From NCBI RefSeq assembly GCF_006716465.1, contig NZ_VFPB01000001.1:902983-966982 (forward strand): DNA of 64,000 nucleotides. Reading direction: 5' to 3'. This document shows, piece by piece, positions 28,241 to 37,633 of this stretch. The notes under the pieces were generated by a model, which saw only the letters and a program-made list of their open reading frames with translations, was not told where the DNA came from and searched no databases. The stretch's first letter is position 1; the number at the start of each line of letters is the position of its first letter. Origin of the DNA: Pseudoxanthomonas sp. 3HH-4 (lineage in GTDB: Bacteria; Pseudomonadota; Gammaproteobacteria; Xanthomonadales; Xanthomonadaceae). The translations under genes and the position numbers were made by a program.

Positions 28241-28622
28241 GTGTTTCGATCCCTGCCTCGTGTTTCGATTTCTAGCGGTTCACGGAAGTTCATGCAATTA
28301 ACATTTGAAGCGAGAGTAGTTCCGAGGTCGTCGTGATGAGGGGCGATCCTCTGTCGTTCGCCAAGTAAATGGCCGGTGTCGATAATGCGGGTTCCATCCA
28401 TCTCACTGACAAGCTTTCTCTCGGGGTGACCCCATGGGGTCTTCGCGAGGGTGTGGTTCACCGGCTCCCACCCATCAGTTGGCATCCGGTTGACAGCCGA
28501 CGGCGGCCATTGCCGCCAGCGCCCGGTCGCTGCGGCGCCGCAGGAAAATTCCCCGGAACGACGGTTCGCAGGCTGCCGACGCACGCCGACCTGATAAAGT
28601 CGGAAATCTGAAGGAGGCTCCC
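28241..28622. pseudogene. Region with a decayed third lipase fragment and gspE leader
   Basis: On the minus strand around 28264-28402, the translation MDGTRIIDTGHLLGERQRIA is recognisable as a decayed version of the elbow region KRDGTRVTVTGHSLGGFHTQ, with the nucleophile Ser changed to Leu. The sequence just before copy-2 lipoprotein (28241-28310) aligns at the DNA level with that before copy-1 (27130-27200), including TAACATTTG. So this is probably the remnant of a third unit. From about 28430 to 28610 I see no gene; the gspE ribosome-binding site AAGGAGG is at 28611-28617. Confidence 0.5.
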
Positions 28623-30335
28623 GTGAACGCTGCCGCGCTCGACACACCGCTTTCCGACGACGAACGCATCGTCGCGGCCCTGTTGGCCCGCGGGCGGCTG
28701 AAGGAAGCTGACCTGGGGCGGGCGCGGCGCCTGCAGGACGAGACCGGGGGCGACCTGCTGTCGCTGCTGTCGCGCTTGGGGCTGGTGTCCGAGCGCGACC
28801 ATGCGGAGACGGCCGCGGAGGTGCTCGGGCTGCCGCTGGTGACGGCGAAGGACATGCCCGACGTGCCGCCCGAGTCGGTGGCGCTTTCGCTCCGTTTCCT
28901 CAAGCAGTTCCATGTCTGCCCGGTCGGTGAGGACGAAACGCACGTCGACCTGCTGATGGCGGACCCGCAGGACGCCTACGCGCGGGAAGCCGTGCGCCTG
29001 GCCACCGGTCGCGACGTGCGTGTCAGGGTGGCGCTGCGTTCGGAGATCAGCGACCTGGTCGAGCGATATTACGGCCAGGGCCGCAGCGCGATGGGCGCCA
29101 TCGTCGAGAACGCGGACGGCGAAGCCACCGCCGACCTGGACGATGTCGAACACTTGCGCGACCTGGCATCGGAGGCGCCGGTCATCCGACTGGTCAACCT
29201 GGTGATCCAGCGTGCGGTCGAACTGCGTGCATCGGACATCCACATCGAGCCGTTCGAGAACCGCCTGAAGGTGCGCTACCGCATCGACGGCGTGCTGGAG
29301 GAGGGCGAGAGTCCGCCCGCCAACCTGACCGCGGCGGTCATCAGCCGCGTCAAGATCATGGCCAAGCTCAACATCGCGGAGCGCCGCCTGCCGCAGGATG
29401 GACGCATCATGCTGCGCGTGCAGGGCAAGGAACTGGACCTTCGCGTCAGCACCATGCCCACCGCGCATGGCGAAAGCGTGGTGATGCGCCTGCTGGATCG
29501 CGAGACGGTGGTGTTCGACTTCAAGAAGCTGGGCTTCACCGATGCGTTCCTGCCGCAGTTCCAGAAAGTGCTTGAGCAGCCGCACGGCATCCTGCTGGTC
29601 ACCGGCCCGACCGGCTCGGGCAAAACCACCACGCTGTACACCGCGCTGAGCAAGCTCAACACGCCGGACGTCAAGATCATCACCGTCGAGGATCCGGTCG
29701 AATACCAGATCGAGGGCATCAACCAGATCCAGGCCAAGCCGCAGATCGGGCTGGACTTCGCCCACGCGCTGCGCAGCATCGTGCGCCAGGACCCGGACAT
29801 CATCATGATCGGCGAAATGCGCGACCTGGAAACCGCGCGCATCGCCATCCAGTCCGCGCTGACCGGCCATCTGGTGCTCAGCACGCTGCATACCAACAAT
29901 GCGGCCGGCGGCATCACCCGTATGCTGGACATGGGCGTGGAGGACTACCTGATGACCTCCACGGTCAACGGTATCCTGGCCCAGCGACTGGTGCGGCGGC
30001 TGGAGCCCACGCATGCGGAGCGATACCCCGCATCGCCGGAAGAGATCGAGAAGTTCGCCCTGCGTCGCTTCCAGCCACAGGGCGAGATATTCCTGTACCG
30101 ACCGTGCGGTTCCGCCATCGCGCCGACCGGTTACCTTGGACGCACGACCATCATCGAGTTCCTGGTGATGAACGACGAAATCCGCCGCGCCATCATGCGC
30201 CACGCCGGGATGGGCGAACTGGAACAGCTCGCGCGCGACTCGGGCATGCGCACCATGTACGAGGACGGGATCGTCAAGGCGCTTGCCGGCGAGACGACCA
30301 TCGAGGAAGTGCTGCGCGTGACCGAGGAGGGCTGA
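28623..30335 (+). CDS. gspE: Type II secretion ATPase GspE/XpsE
   Basis: The gene starts at GTG 28623 with a perfect AAGGAGG 5 nt upstream and encodes 570 residues. The N1/N2 domains precede the ATPase core: Walker A GPTGSGKTTTLY, the Asp box ITVEDPVEYQ, Walker B DPDIIMIGEMRD and the His box LSTLHTNNAAGGI. It powers pseudopilus assembly from the inner-membrane face. The C-terminal part, which in many GspE proteins has a tetracysteine zinc motif, here has only one Cys (YRPCGSAIAPTGYLGR), so no zinc site is expected. It is separated from gspF by about 9.8 kb of other genes. Confidence 0.96.
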   Translation: MNAAALDTPLSDDERIVAALLARGRLKEADLGRARRLQDETGGDLLSLLSRLGLVSERDHAETAAEVLGLPLVTAKDMPDVPPESVALSLRFLKQFHVCPVGEDETHVDLLMADPQDAYAREAVRLATGRDVRVRVALRSEISDLVERYYGQGRSAMGAIVENADGEATADLDDVEHLRDLASEAPVIRLVNLVIQRAVELRASDIHIEPFENRLKVRYRIDGVLEEGESPPANLTAAVISRVKIMAKLNIAERRLPQDGRIMLRVQGKELDLRVSTMPTAHGESVVMRLLDRETVVFDFKKLGFTDAFLPQFQKVLEQPHGILLVTGPTGSGKTTTLYTALSKLNTPDVKIITVEDPVEYQIEGINQIQAKPQIGLDFAHALRSIVRQDPDIIMIGEMRDLETARIAIQSALTGHLVLSTLHTNNAAGGITRMLDMGVEDYLMTSTVNGILAQRLVRRLEPTHAERYPASPEEIEKFALRRFQPQGEIFLYRPCGSAIAPTGYLGRTTIIEFLVMNDEIRRAIMRHAGMGELEQLARDSGMRTMYEDGIVKALAGETTIEEVLRVTEEG

Positions 30336-30339
30336 GGCG

Positions 30340-30789
30340 ATGAACAGGATGCTTGCGGGCTGCCTGATGGTGGCGATGTGCGCGATACCGGCCGTCGCGT
30401 CGGCCGGCAAGGCCGCGCCGAAGACGCTGGCGCGTGGCGAACTCCCGGCCGGCTTCGCGGTCGGCACGGCATCGCCATCGCTGGCGCTGCAGGTCGAGAT
30501 CGTCGACGGCAAGGTTACGGCGTCAGCGCCGGCCAGCGATGAACCCGGCAACCTGCGCGCCGCACGCAGTAGCGACGCTGCACAGACCACCCTGATGGTC
30601 AGCAGCACCTTGCCGGTGGCGATCAAGTTCGACCTCTACATCTCGACGGATGGTGAGCAGTTCACCTACGCGAGCAGCTGCGGCGTCACGCCGGGCATTT
30701 CTTCGTTCGAGATGTGGGAACAGCCCGTGAAGCATTTCGCGCTGGGCAATCCTCGTGTGCTGCCTGCCGGCCGCATGGCCTGCGACTGA
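30340..30789 (+). CDS. Small secreted protein of unknown function
   Basis: The 149-residue product has a clear signal peptide (MNRMLAGCLMVAMCAIPAVA, cleavage after ASA). The mature part contains LPVAIKFDLYISTDGEQFTY and two Cys (SSCGVTPG and the penultimate C of MACD) that could form a disulfide. I do not recognise a family. It starts 4 nt after the gspE stop, so it is probably co-translated with gspE, and it ends at a strong terminator that closes the short gspE transcript. A link to type II secretion (cargo or accessory) is only suggested by position. Confidence 0.75.
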   Translation: MNRMLAGCLMVAMCAIPAVASAGKAAPKTLARGELPAGFAVGTASPSLALQVEIVDGKVTASAPASDEPGNLRAARSSDAAQTTLMVSSTLPVAIKFDLYISTDGEQFTYASSCGVTPGISSFEMWEQPVKHFALGNPRVLPAGRMACD

Positions 30790-30809
30790 GTCCTGGCTCA
30801 CGGCAGAAA

Positions 30810-30838
30810 ACAAGGGCCCGGCAATGCCGGGCCCTTGT
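30810..30838. terminator. Bidirectional terminator between the secreted protein and the adhesin
   Basis: A perfect 13-bp GC-rich stem (30810-30822 with 30826-30838) and a 3-nt loop lies between two converging genes. Short A-rich sequence precedes it (AGAAA) and TCTGT follows, so it should be functional for both strands. Confidence 0.85.
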
Positions 30839-30856
30839 CTGTCGCACTGATGGAAC

Positions 30857-33800
30857 TTAAAGGTCGATGCCGAAGCCCACGCCGGCCGACTTCTCGTCAC
30901 CGCTGAACGCGCCGCCGATGCTGAACGACGCGCGCTCGCCGATCGGCTTGGAGTAGCCCACCGACAGCGCGTTCTCGCCGTTCTGCCAGCCCGCACCCAC
31001 GGCCACGCGGCCACGCGGGCTGCGGCTGCCCGCGGCATTGATCGCCATGTTCAACATCGCCGAACTCATCGCGCCCATCCTGTCGAGCCTGCGGTCCTGC
31101 TCGGAGAAGCGGCGGTCCACGTCACCGCGGAAGGCATTGAAGTCGTCCTCCAGCGCCTTGACCTGGAAGTCCGCGTACGCCTTCGCACTGGCCAGCGTGC
31201 TCGCCGAGGATTGATCCGTATAGGACTGTGCGCTGCTGAGCGTGTTGGCGTCGCCCGCATCGGCGTAGGACGCGGCCGCTGCCGGCACGTCCGCTGCCGC
31301 GGTGGCGTCGGTCGGTGCCGCGACCGCAGGTTGGCCACTGGCCACGGCGCCGCTGCCGGCGGCATCCGTGGTCGTCGCCGTGCCGCGTGTCGGCGTCGAC
31401 GCGGTCCCGCCGGTGCTCGGCGCGGACGCCGTTTCGCCGGCGACATGGCCCTGGCTGGCCTGCGTCGGCGGCGCCGCACTGGTGGATGCCGTGGTGCCGC
31501 TACTCGATCCGCTGTACATCCCGTACAACTCGTTGAGCTTGGCGTCGACGGCGGTGAATGCCGCGCCCACGTTGTTGTACGACGTGCCCTGGATCGTATA
31601 GCTCGGCGCGATGAACACGCCGCCGGAGAAGCCGGCGCCGCCGCCCAATGCACTGGCGACGAAACTCAGCTGCGACAGGTTCACGGCATCGGTGGCCTGG
31701 GTGCCGGCCGCGACGTTGGTGATCTGCCGCTCGCTGCCGGCGCTGCCGACCGATACGGTGTCCTCGCGATCGGCAACGGAATCGCCACCGATGGCAACGC
31801 TGTTGTCGGCTTCGGCCGTGGCCAGGTTGCCCACGGCCACCGCATTGACGCCCGGCGTGTAGGCGCCACCACCCACGGCCACCGAGTAGTCGCCGGAGGC
31901 TTCGGTCGGCAGGAAGCCGAAGAACGCACCACCGACGGCCACGCTGTTGTCGCCGCTGGCGATCGCGTTCGAGCCCAGCGCCGTGGCGTCGTAGTTGCTT
32001 GCCACTGCGCCGAAGCCCAGCGCGGTCGCACTCTCCTGCGACGCCTCTGCGCCATAGCCGAAGGCCGATGCGGCGAAAGCGGAGGCGCTGCTGTAACTAC
32101 CGATGGCAGCCGAACCATCCCCCGAGGCATCGCTGCGGAAGCCGTTCGCGGTGGCCTGCAGGCCCGATGCGGCGCTTTCCGTGCCGGACGCCGTGGCGTA
32201 GGCACCGGACGCGGTCGCGCCCGCACCGGTCGCGGTCGCGCCGGTGTCGCTGGCCACGGCACCCGCGCCCAAGGCCGTCGCATCGTCCGCCGTCGCTTCC
32301 GTGCTGGCGTAGACCGGATTGCCGTCTTCATCGAGCAGCGGATCGCCGTTCTCGTCGAGCAGCGGCCGCTGTCCGCCGATCGCGACCGATCCCGCGCCGG
32401 TCGCCTGCGCACCTGCGCCGTTCGCTACGCTGCTCTCGCCGGTTGCGGTGGCATTGAAGCCGCTGGCCGTTGCGCCATTGGCAAGGGCGAAGGCGCCCGA
32501 GCCAGTGGCCGTCGCACCGACGCCCTCGGCCAGCGCGGCCGAACCGGATGCCGTCGCGTAGTCGCCAGTCGCGGTCGCATCATCGCTGCCGTCCCCCGCG
32601 CCATTGGCCTTGAAGTAGCGCGTGGCGTTCTCCGATGCCTCGGCCAGCGCGTTGAGCTGATCGAGGTTCACCGCATCGGTGCCTTCGGTGCCGGCCGCGA
32701 CGTTGGTGATCTGGCGTTCGCTGCCGATGTCGCCCACCGACACCGTATCGTCGCGGTCGTTCCACGAATTGGCGCCGATCGCCACGCTGTTGGTCGCGCC
32801 CGCCACCGAGTTCACGCCCAGCGCCACGCTGTCGTCACCGTCGGCGTAGCTGTTGTGGCCGATGGCCGTGCTGTACTCGCCGGTGGCCCAGGCGCCGTTG
32901 CCGAAGGCGGAACCGCCCGTGCCGCTTGCACGCGTGTTGATCAGGCCGAAGAACGTGGTGCCACCGACCGCCGTGCTCTCCTCGCCCCCGGCACTCGCGC
33001 CTTCGCCCACCGCGGTCGCGCCGCTGCCCGCCGCGTCGGCGCCATAGCCGAACGCCGAGGCGAAGTCGCCGCCCGCGTTGCTGTAGCCGCCGACCGTGGT
33101 GGAGGCCAGTCCATCCGCGCTGCTGCGGAAGCCGACCGCCGTGGACTGCGTCTCCGCCGCGGAAGCTTCCGTGCCCAGTGCGGTGGAGTAGGCGCCGGAG
33201 GCATTCGCGCCCGCGCCGACGGCGCTTGCCCCGCTCTCGGCCGCGACAGCACCGGCACCCACCGCAGTGGCGTCATCCGCCATCGCTTCGGTGCTGGCAT
33301 AGACAGGGTTGCCGTCCTCATCGAGCAGCGGATCGCCGTTCTCGTCGAACAGCTGACGCTGTCCGCCCAGGGCAATGGAACCTGCGCCCGAGGCTTGCGC
33401 GCCAGCACCATTGGCGACGCTGTTCTCACCGGTCGCGGTGGCATTGAAACCCGTCGCCGTCGCCCCGTTGGCCAGTGCAAACGCGCCGGAGCCCGTCGCG
33501 GTCGCACCGACGCCCTCGGCGAGTGCCGCCGAGCCTGAGGCCGTGGCGTAGTCACCGTTGGCCACGGCGTCGTCCGTACCGTCGTTGGCACCGTTCGCCT
33601 TGAAGTAGCGCGTCGCGTTTTCGGAGGCGTCGGCAACTTCGTTCAACTGGTCCAGGTTCACCGCATCGGTTCCCTCGGTGCCTGCAGCGACGTTGGTGAT
33701 CTGGCGCTCTCTGCCTGCGCTGCCGACCGAGACGGTGTCTTCGCGATCCGCGACGGAATCCCCGCCGATGGCGACGCTGTTGTCGGCTTCGGCAGTCGCA

Positions 33801-36800
33801 AGGTTGCCCAGTGCCACCGAATTGAAGCCGGGCGTGTAGGCTCCACCACCGACCGCGACGGAGTAGTCGCCCGAGGCTTCGGTCGGGATGAAGCCGAAGA
33901 ACGCACCACCGACGGCCACGCTGTTGTCGCCGCTGGCGATCGAGTTGGAACCCAGCGCGGTGGAATCGAAGTTGCTGGCGACCGCCCCGAAGCCCAGCGC
34001 CGTGGCGCTGTTGCCACTGGCCTCGGCCCCGTAGCCGAAGGCCGAGGCGCCGAAGTTGGAGGCGCTGCTGTAGCCACCGATGGCGGTAGCGGCGTCGTCG
34101 GATGCATCACTGCGGAAGCCGACGGCCGTTGCCTGGATCCCCGATGCAGAAGCCTCGGTGCCGAGCGCGGAGGCATACGCGCCGGATGCATTCGCGCCCG
34201 CGCCCGTCGCCGTCGCCCCGATGTCGCTGGCGACCGCGCCGGCACCCAAGGCCGTCGCATCGTCCGCCGTCGCCTCCGTGCTGGCATAGACCGGATTGCC
34301 GTCTTCATCGAGCAGCGGATCGCCGTTCTCGTCGAACAACTGACGCTGTCCGCCGAGCGCAACCGCGCCGGATCCCGATGCCTGCGCACCCGCACCGCTG
34401 GCGACGCTGTTCTCACCGGTCGCGGTGGCATTGAAACCCGTCGCCGTCGCCCCGTTGGCCAGTGCAAACGCGCCGGAGCCCGTCGCGGTCGCACCGACAC
34501 CCTCGGCGAATGCCGCCGAGCCGGAGGCCGTGGCGTAGTCGCCGGTAGCGGTAGCGTCGTCGGTGCCATCATTGGCGCCGTTTGCCTTGAAGTAACGCGT
34601 GGCATTTTCGGAGGCGTCGGCGACGGCGTTGAGCTGATCGACGTTCACCGCATCGGTGCCTTCGGTACCGGCGGCGACGTTGGTGATCTGGCGTTCGCTG
34701 CCCACGTCACCGACGGACACGGTGTTGTCGCGGTCCGCCGTCGAGTTGGCGCCCAGCGCCACGCTGTTGTCGCCCAGCGCCGTGCTGTAGAAGCCGACCG
34801 CTGTGCTGTTGTCGCCGCTGGCCCACGATTCCGCACCCAGCGCCGTCGCGTAATCGCCGGGCGCATAGGAGAAGAAACCAGCCGCCGTGCTCTCCAGTCC
34901 CGACGCTTCGGCCAGGCTGCCGGCTGCCAGGCTGTAGTCGCCCGCCGCGATCGCGCCGGACCCGAAGGCCGCCGCGCTGAAACCGCTTGCCTGCGTGTAG
35001 ACGAACAAACCGAAGCCGGGGATCAGGTCCGCCGGGCCGCCGACGGCCACGCTGTAGTCGCCGGTGGCGCCGCTCGCATGACCGAAGCTGGACGCATACG
35101 AGCCGGTCGCCGTGCTGCCGTAACCGAAGGCGGAACTCGCTTCGCCACTCGCTTCGCTGAGTACGCCGAACGACGAACTGCCGAGGGCCGACGCCAGACT
35201 GCCGGAGCCGACCGCCGTGGCGCCCAGGCCAGAGGCCACCGTGTTGACGGTGATCGGATTGCCATCGGCATCGAAGGCATCCACCTGTCCGCCGATCGCG
35301 ATGCTGGATTCGCCGCTGGCTTCGGCGCTGCTGCCGTTGGCGACGCTGTTGCTGCCGGTCGCCGTTGCGTTGAAGCCGGTGGCCGTTGCACCGTCGGCCA
35401 GCGCAAACGCACCGGAGCCCGTCGCCGTTGCGCCGATGCCGTCGGCGAAAGCCGCCGAGCCGGACGCCGTGGCGTAGTCGCCGTTGGCGGTGGCGTCGTC
35501 GGTGCCATCGCCTTCACCGTTCGCCTTGAAGTAGCGGGTGGCGTCTTCGGAGGCGTCGGCGACGGCGGTCAATTGATCGAGATTGACGGCATCGGTGCCC
35601 TCGGTGCCGGCCGCCACGTTGGTGATCTGTCGCTCACCGCCGGCATTGCCGACGGAGACCGTGTCTTCACGGTCCGCCACGGAATCGCCACCGATGGCGA
35701 CGCTGTTGTCCGCTTCGGCAGTCGCAAGGTTGCCCAGCGCGACCGAATTGAAACCGGGCGTGTATGCGCCGCCGCCGACCGCGACGGAGTAGTCGCCCGA
35801 GGCTTCGGTCGGGATGAAGCCGAAGAACGCACCACCGACGGCCACGCTGTTGTCGCCGCTGGCGATCGAGTTGGAACCCAGTGCGGTGGAATCGAAGTTG
35901 CTGGCGACCGCCCCGAAGCCCAGCGCAGTTGCACTGTTGCCGCTGGCCTCGGCCCCGTAGCCGAACGCCGAGGCGCCGAAGTTGGAGGCACTGCTGTAGC
36001 TGCCGATGGCAGAGGCGGCATCATCCGAAGCATCGCTGCGGAAGCCGACGGCCGTCGCCTGGATGCCCGATGCAGCGGCCTCAGTACCGAGCGCGGAGGA
36101 ATACGCACCGGACGCATTCGCGCCTGCGCCCGTCGCCGTCGCCCCGATGTCGCTGGCGACTGCGCCGGCACCCAAGGCCGTAGCATCGTCTGCCGTAGCC
36201 TCCGTGCTTGCGTAGACCGGATTGCCGTCTTCATCGAGCAGCGGATCGCCGTTCTCGTCGAACAACTGACGCTGTCCGCCGACCGCGACCGCGCCGGATC
36301 CCGATGCCTGCGCACCCGCACCGCTGGCGATGCTGTTCTCGCCGGTCGCGGTGGCATTGAAGCCGGTCGCCGTCGCCCCGTTGGCCAGTGCGAACGCGCC
36401 TGAGCCCGTCGCAGTCGCACCGACGCCTTCGGCCAGTGCCGCCGAGCCGGACGCCGTGGCGTAGTCGCCGCTGGCCGTGGCGTCATCAGTGCCATCGTTG
36501 GCACCGTTCGCCTTGAAGTAACGCGTGGCATTTTCAGCGGCGTCGGCGACGGCGTTGAGCTGATCGACGTTCACCGCGTCGGTACCTTCAGTACCGGCGG
36601 CGACGTTGGTGATCTGACGCTCGCTACCTGCGCTGCCGACGGATACCGTGTCTTCGCGATCGGCAACCGAGTCGCCACCCAGCGCCACGCTGTTGTCGGC
36701 CGTCGCCGATGCGAGGTTGCCGATGGCGGTGGCATTGGTGCCCGGTGACCACGCGCCGCCACCGACCGCAGTGGAGAAATCGCCCGACGCTTCCGTCGGC

Positions 36801-37633
36801 AGGAAGCCCAGCAGCGAACCGCCGACCGCCACGCTGTTGTAGCCCGTCGCGATGGAGCCGGAACCCAGAGCCGTACTGTCGCCGCCGCTGGCATCGGCGC
36901 CGTAGCCGACCGCTGTGTCGAAATCGCCCGATGCGTTGGCGAAGCCGCCGATCGCGACGGTCGCAATGCCAGTGGCGGTGCTGGTGTGGCCGGCCGCCAA
37001 GGCCTGCGTGCCCGATGCGGTGGAGGAACTGCCGAAGGCGCCGGCATAGGCACCGGTCGCCTGGCTTCCCGTGCCGATCGCGCTGGCACCCGCGCCCGCC
37101 GCGTTCGCCTGGGTGCCGACGGCGGTCGCATTCGCACCGGCGGCGTTGCTCTGGCTGCCCAGCGCCGTCGCGCCTTGCGCGGTCGCGCTGCTGTCGTAAC
37201 CGACGGCGGTGGCATTCACGCCCGTGGCTTCGGCGTAACCGCCTACGGCGGTCGCTCCCGCCTTGTTGGCAATGCTCTTGTAGCCGACCGCGACCGCATG
37301 GCGACCGGACGCATCCACGCCGTCGCCGCACGAGACCGCATTCTCGCCGGGTCGTCCGTCCTTGATCGGATTGCCGCGTGCATCCACGCAGTAGGCGGGT
37401 CCCGTTCCGATCTGAGGCTTGTCGTTCTGCGGCTGGCCCTTCTGTTTGTCATGCGCCAATGCCGCGCCGAACGGAGCACCGGCAAGCAGGGCCGAGATCA
37501 GCAGCGTCACGCCAAGGCGCGCACGCACGCGCGCACCGGACGACATCACGCCGTGCGCGCGCCGCGCGAACTCCGAGGCCACCACCAGCATGCCAAGGGA
37601 AGGGTTCCACACCTTGCTGTAAATCCTGTTCAT
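30857..37633 (-). CDS. Giant YadA-like trimeric autotransporter adhesin
   Basis: The 2258-residue product starts with an extended signal peptide (MNRIYSKVWNPSLGMLVVAS, then a basic stretch and a hydrophobic core ending GAALA). The passenger is nearly all YadA-type head repeats (ATAVGxxAxAxGxxATAxG). Six neck sequences ITNVAAGTEGTDAVN lie near residues 340, 669, 982, 1311, 1641 and 1970 (the last reads AAGTQATDAVN). A Thr/Ser/Ala/Pro-rich spacer (about 2020-2110), a short coiled stalk (DFNAFRGDVDRRFSEQDRRL) and a YadA anchor of about 70 residues (RGRVAVGAGWQNGENALSVG to GFGIDL) follow. The anchor trimer forms the outer-membrane pore and displays the passenger. Function is expected to be adhesion or autoagglutination. 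It is inserted between gspE and gspF. Confidence 0.95.
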   Translation of the reverse strand: MNRIYSKVWNPSLGMLVVASEFARRAHGVMSSGARVRARLGVTLLISALLAGAPFGAALAHDKQKGQPQNDKPQIGTGPAYCVDARGNPIKDGRPGENAVSCGDGVDASGRHAVAVGYKSIANKAGATAVGGYAEATGVNATAVGYDSSATAQGATALGSQSNAAGANATAVGTQANAAGAGASAIGTGSQATGAYAGAFGSSSTASGTQALAAGHTSTATGIATVAIGGFANASGDFDTAVGYGADASGGDSTALGSGSIATGYNSVAVGGSLLGFLPTEASGDFSTAVGGGAWSPGTNATAIGNLASATADNSVALGGDSVADREDTVSVGSAGSERQITNVAAGTEGTDAVNVDQLNAVADAAENATRYFKANGANDGTDDATASGDYATASGSAALAEGVGATATGSGAFALANGATATGFNATATGENSIASGAGAQASGSGAVAVGGQRQLFDENGDPLLDEDGNPVYASTEATADDATALGAGAVASDIGATATGAGANASGAYSSALGTEAAASGIQATAVGFRSDASDDAASAIGSYSSASNFGASAFGYGAEASGNSATALGFGAVASNFDSTALGSNSIASGDNSVAVGGAFFGFIPTEASGDYSVAVGGGAYTPGFNSVALGNLATAEADNSVAIGGDSVADREDTVSVGNAGGERQITNVAAGTEGTDAVNLDQLTAVADASEDATRYFKANGEGDGTDDATANGDYATASGSAAFADGIGATATGSGAFALADGATATGFNATATGSNSVANGSSAEASGESSIAIGGQVDAFDADGNPITVNTVASGLGATAVGSGSLASALGSSSFGVLSEASGEASSAFGYGSTATGSYASSFGHASGATGDYSVAVGGPADLIPGFGLFVYTQASGFSAAAFGSGAIAAGDYSLAAGSLAEASGLESTAAGFFSYAPGDYATALGAESWASGDNSTAVGFYSTALGDNSVALGANSTADRDNTVSVGDVGSERQITNVAAGTEGTDAVNVDQLNAVADASENATRYFKANGANDGTDDATATGDYATASGSAAFAEGVGATATGSGAFALANGATATGFNATATGENSVASGAGAQASGSGAVALGGQRQLFDENGDPLLDEDGNPVYASTEATADDATALGAGAVASDIGATATGAGANASGAYASALGTEASASGIQATAVGFRSDASDDAATAIGGYSSASNFGASAFGYGAEASGNSATALGFGAVASNFDSTALGSNSIASGDNSVAVGGAFFGFIPTEASGDYSVAVGGGAYTPGFNSVALGNLATAEADNSVAIGGDSVADREDTVSVGSAGRERQITNVAAGTEGTDAVNLDQLNEVADASENATRYFKANGANDGTDDAVANGDYATASGSAALAEGVGATATGSGAFALANGATATGFNATATGENSVANGAGAQASGAGSIALGGQRQLFDENGDPLLDEDGNPVYASTEAMADDATAVGAGAVAAESGASAVGAGANASGAYSTALGTEASAAETQSTAVGFRSSADGLASTTVGGYSNAGGDFASAFGYGADAAGSGATAVGEGASAGGEESTAVGGTTFFGLINTRASGTGGSAFGNGAWATGEYSTAIGHNSYADGDDSVALGVNSVAGATNSVAIGANSWNDRDDTVSVGDIGSERQITNVAAGTEGTDAVNLDQLNALAEASENATRYFKANGAGDGSDDATATGDYATASGSAALAEGVGATATGSGAFALANGATASGFNATATGESSVANGAGAQATGAGSVAIGGQRPLLDENGDPLLDEDGNPVYASTEATADDATALGAGAVASDTGATATGAGATASGAYATASGTESAASGLQATANGFRSDASGDGSAAIGSYSSASAFAASAFGYGAEASQESATALGFGAVASNYDATALGSNAIASGDNSVAVGGAFFGFLPTEASGDYSVAVGGGAYTPGVNAVAVGNLATAEADNSVAIGGDSVADREDTVSVGSAGSERQITNVAAGTQATDAVNLSQLSFVASALGGGAGFSGGVFIAPSYTIQGTSYNNVGAAFTAVDAKLNELYGMYSGSSSGTTASTSAAPPTQASQGHVAGETASAPSTGGTASTPTRGTATTTDAAGSGAVASGQPAVAAPTDATAAADVPAAAASYADAGDANTLSSAQSYTDQSSASTLASAKAYADFQVKALEDDFNAFRGDVDRRFSEQDRRLDRMGAMSSAMLNMAINAAGSRSPRGRVAVGAGWQNGENALSVGYSKPIGERASFSIGGAFSGDEKSAGVGFGIDL
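31712..36616 (-). repeat. Five approximately 1-kb tandem repeats in the adhesin gene
   Basis: The neck-encoding sequence recurs with its left edge at 31712, 32699, 33689, 34676, 35615 and 36602, giving unit lengths 987, 990, 987, 939 and 987 bp, all multiples of three. Units share long stretches of near-identical DNA, so unequal recombination could change copy number without breaking the frame. The fourth interval (34676-35615) is the most divergent and shortest. Such a region is also prone to misassembly. Confidence 0.92.

Noticed and set aside
28458..30626. A 722-codon frame antisense to gspE
   Set aside because: It is a codon-bias shadow of gspE with no protein-family features.
31211..33538. 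A 775-codon frame antisense to the adhesin, and shorter ones at 35078-36403
   Set aside because: They mirror the tandem repeats and encode low-complexity Arg/Gly/Ala sequence. The sense frame has full YadA architecture from signal peptide to anchor.
31712..36616. CRISPR-like repetition
   Set aside because: The repeats are about 1 kb long, in frame and within a coding sequence, not short direct repeats with unique spacers. No cas genes are present.
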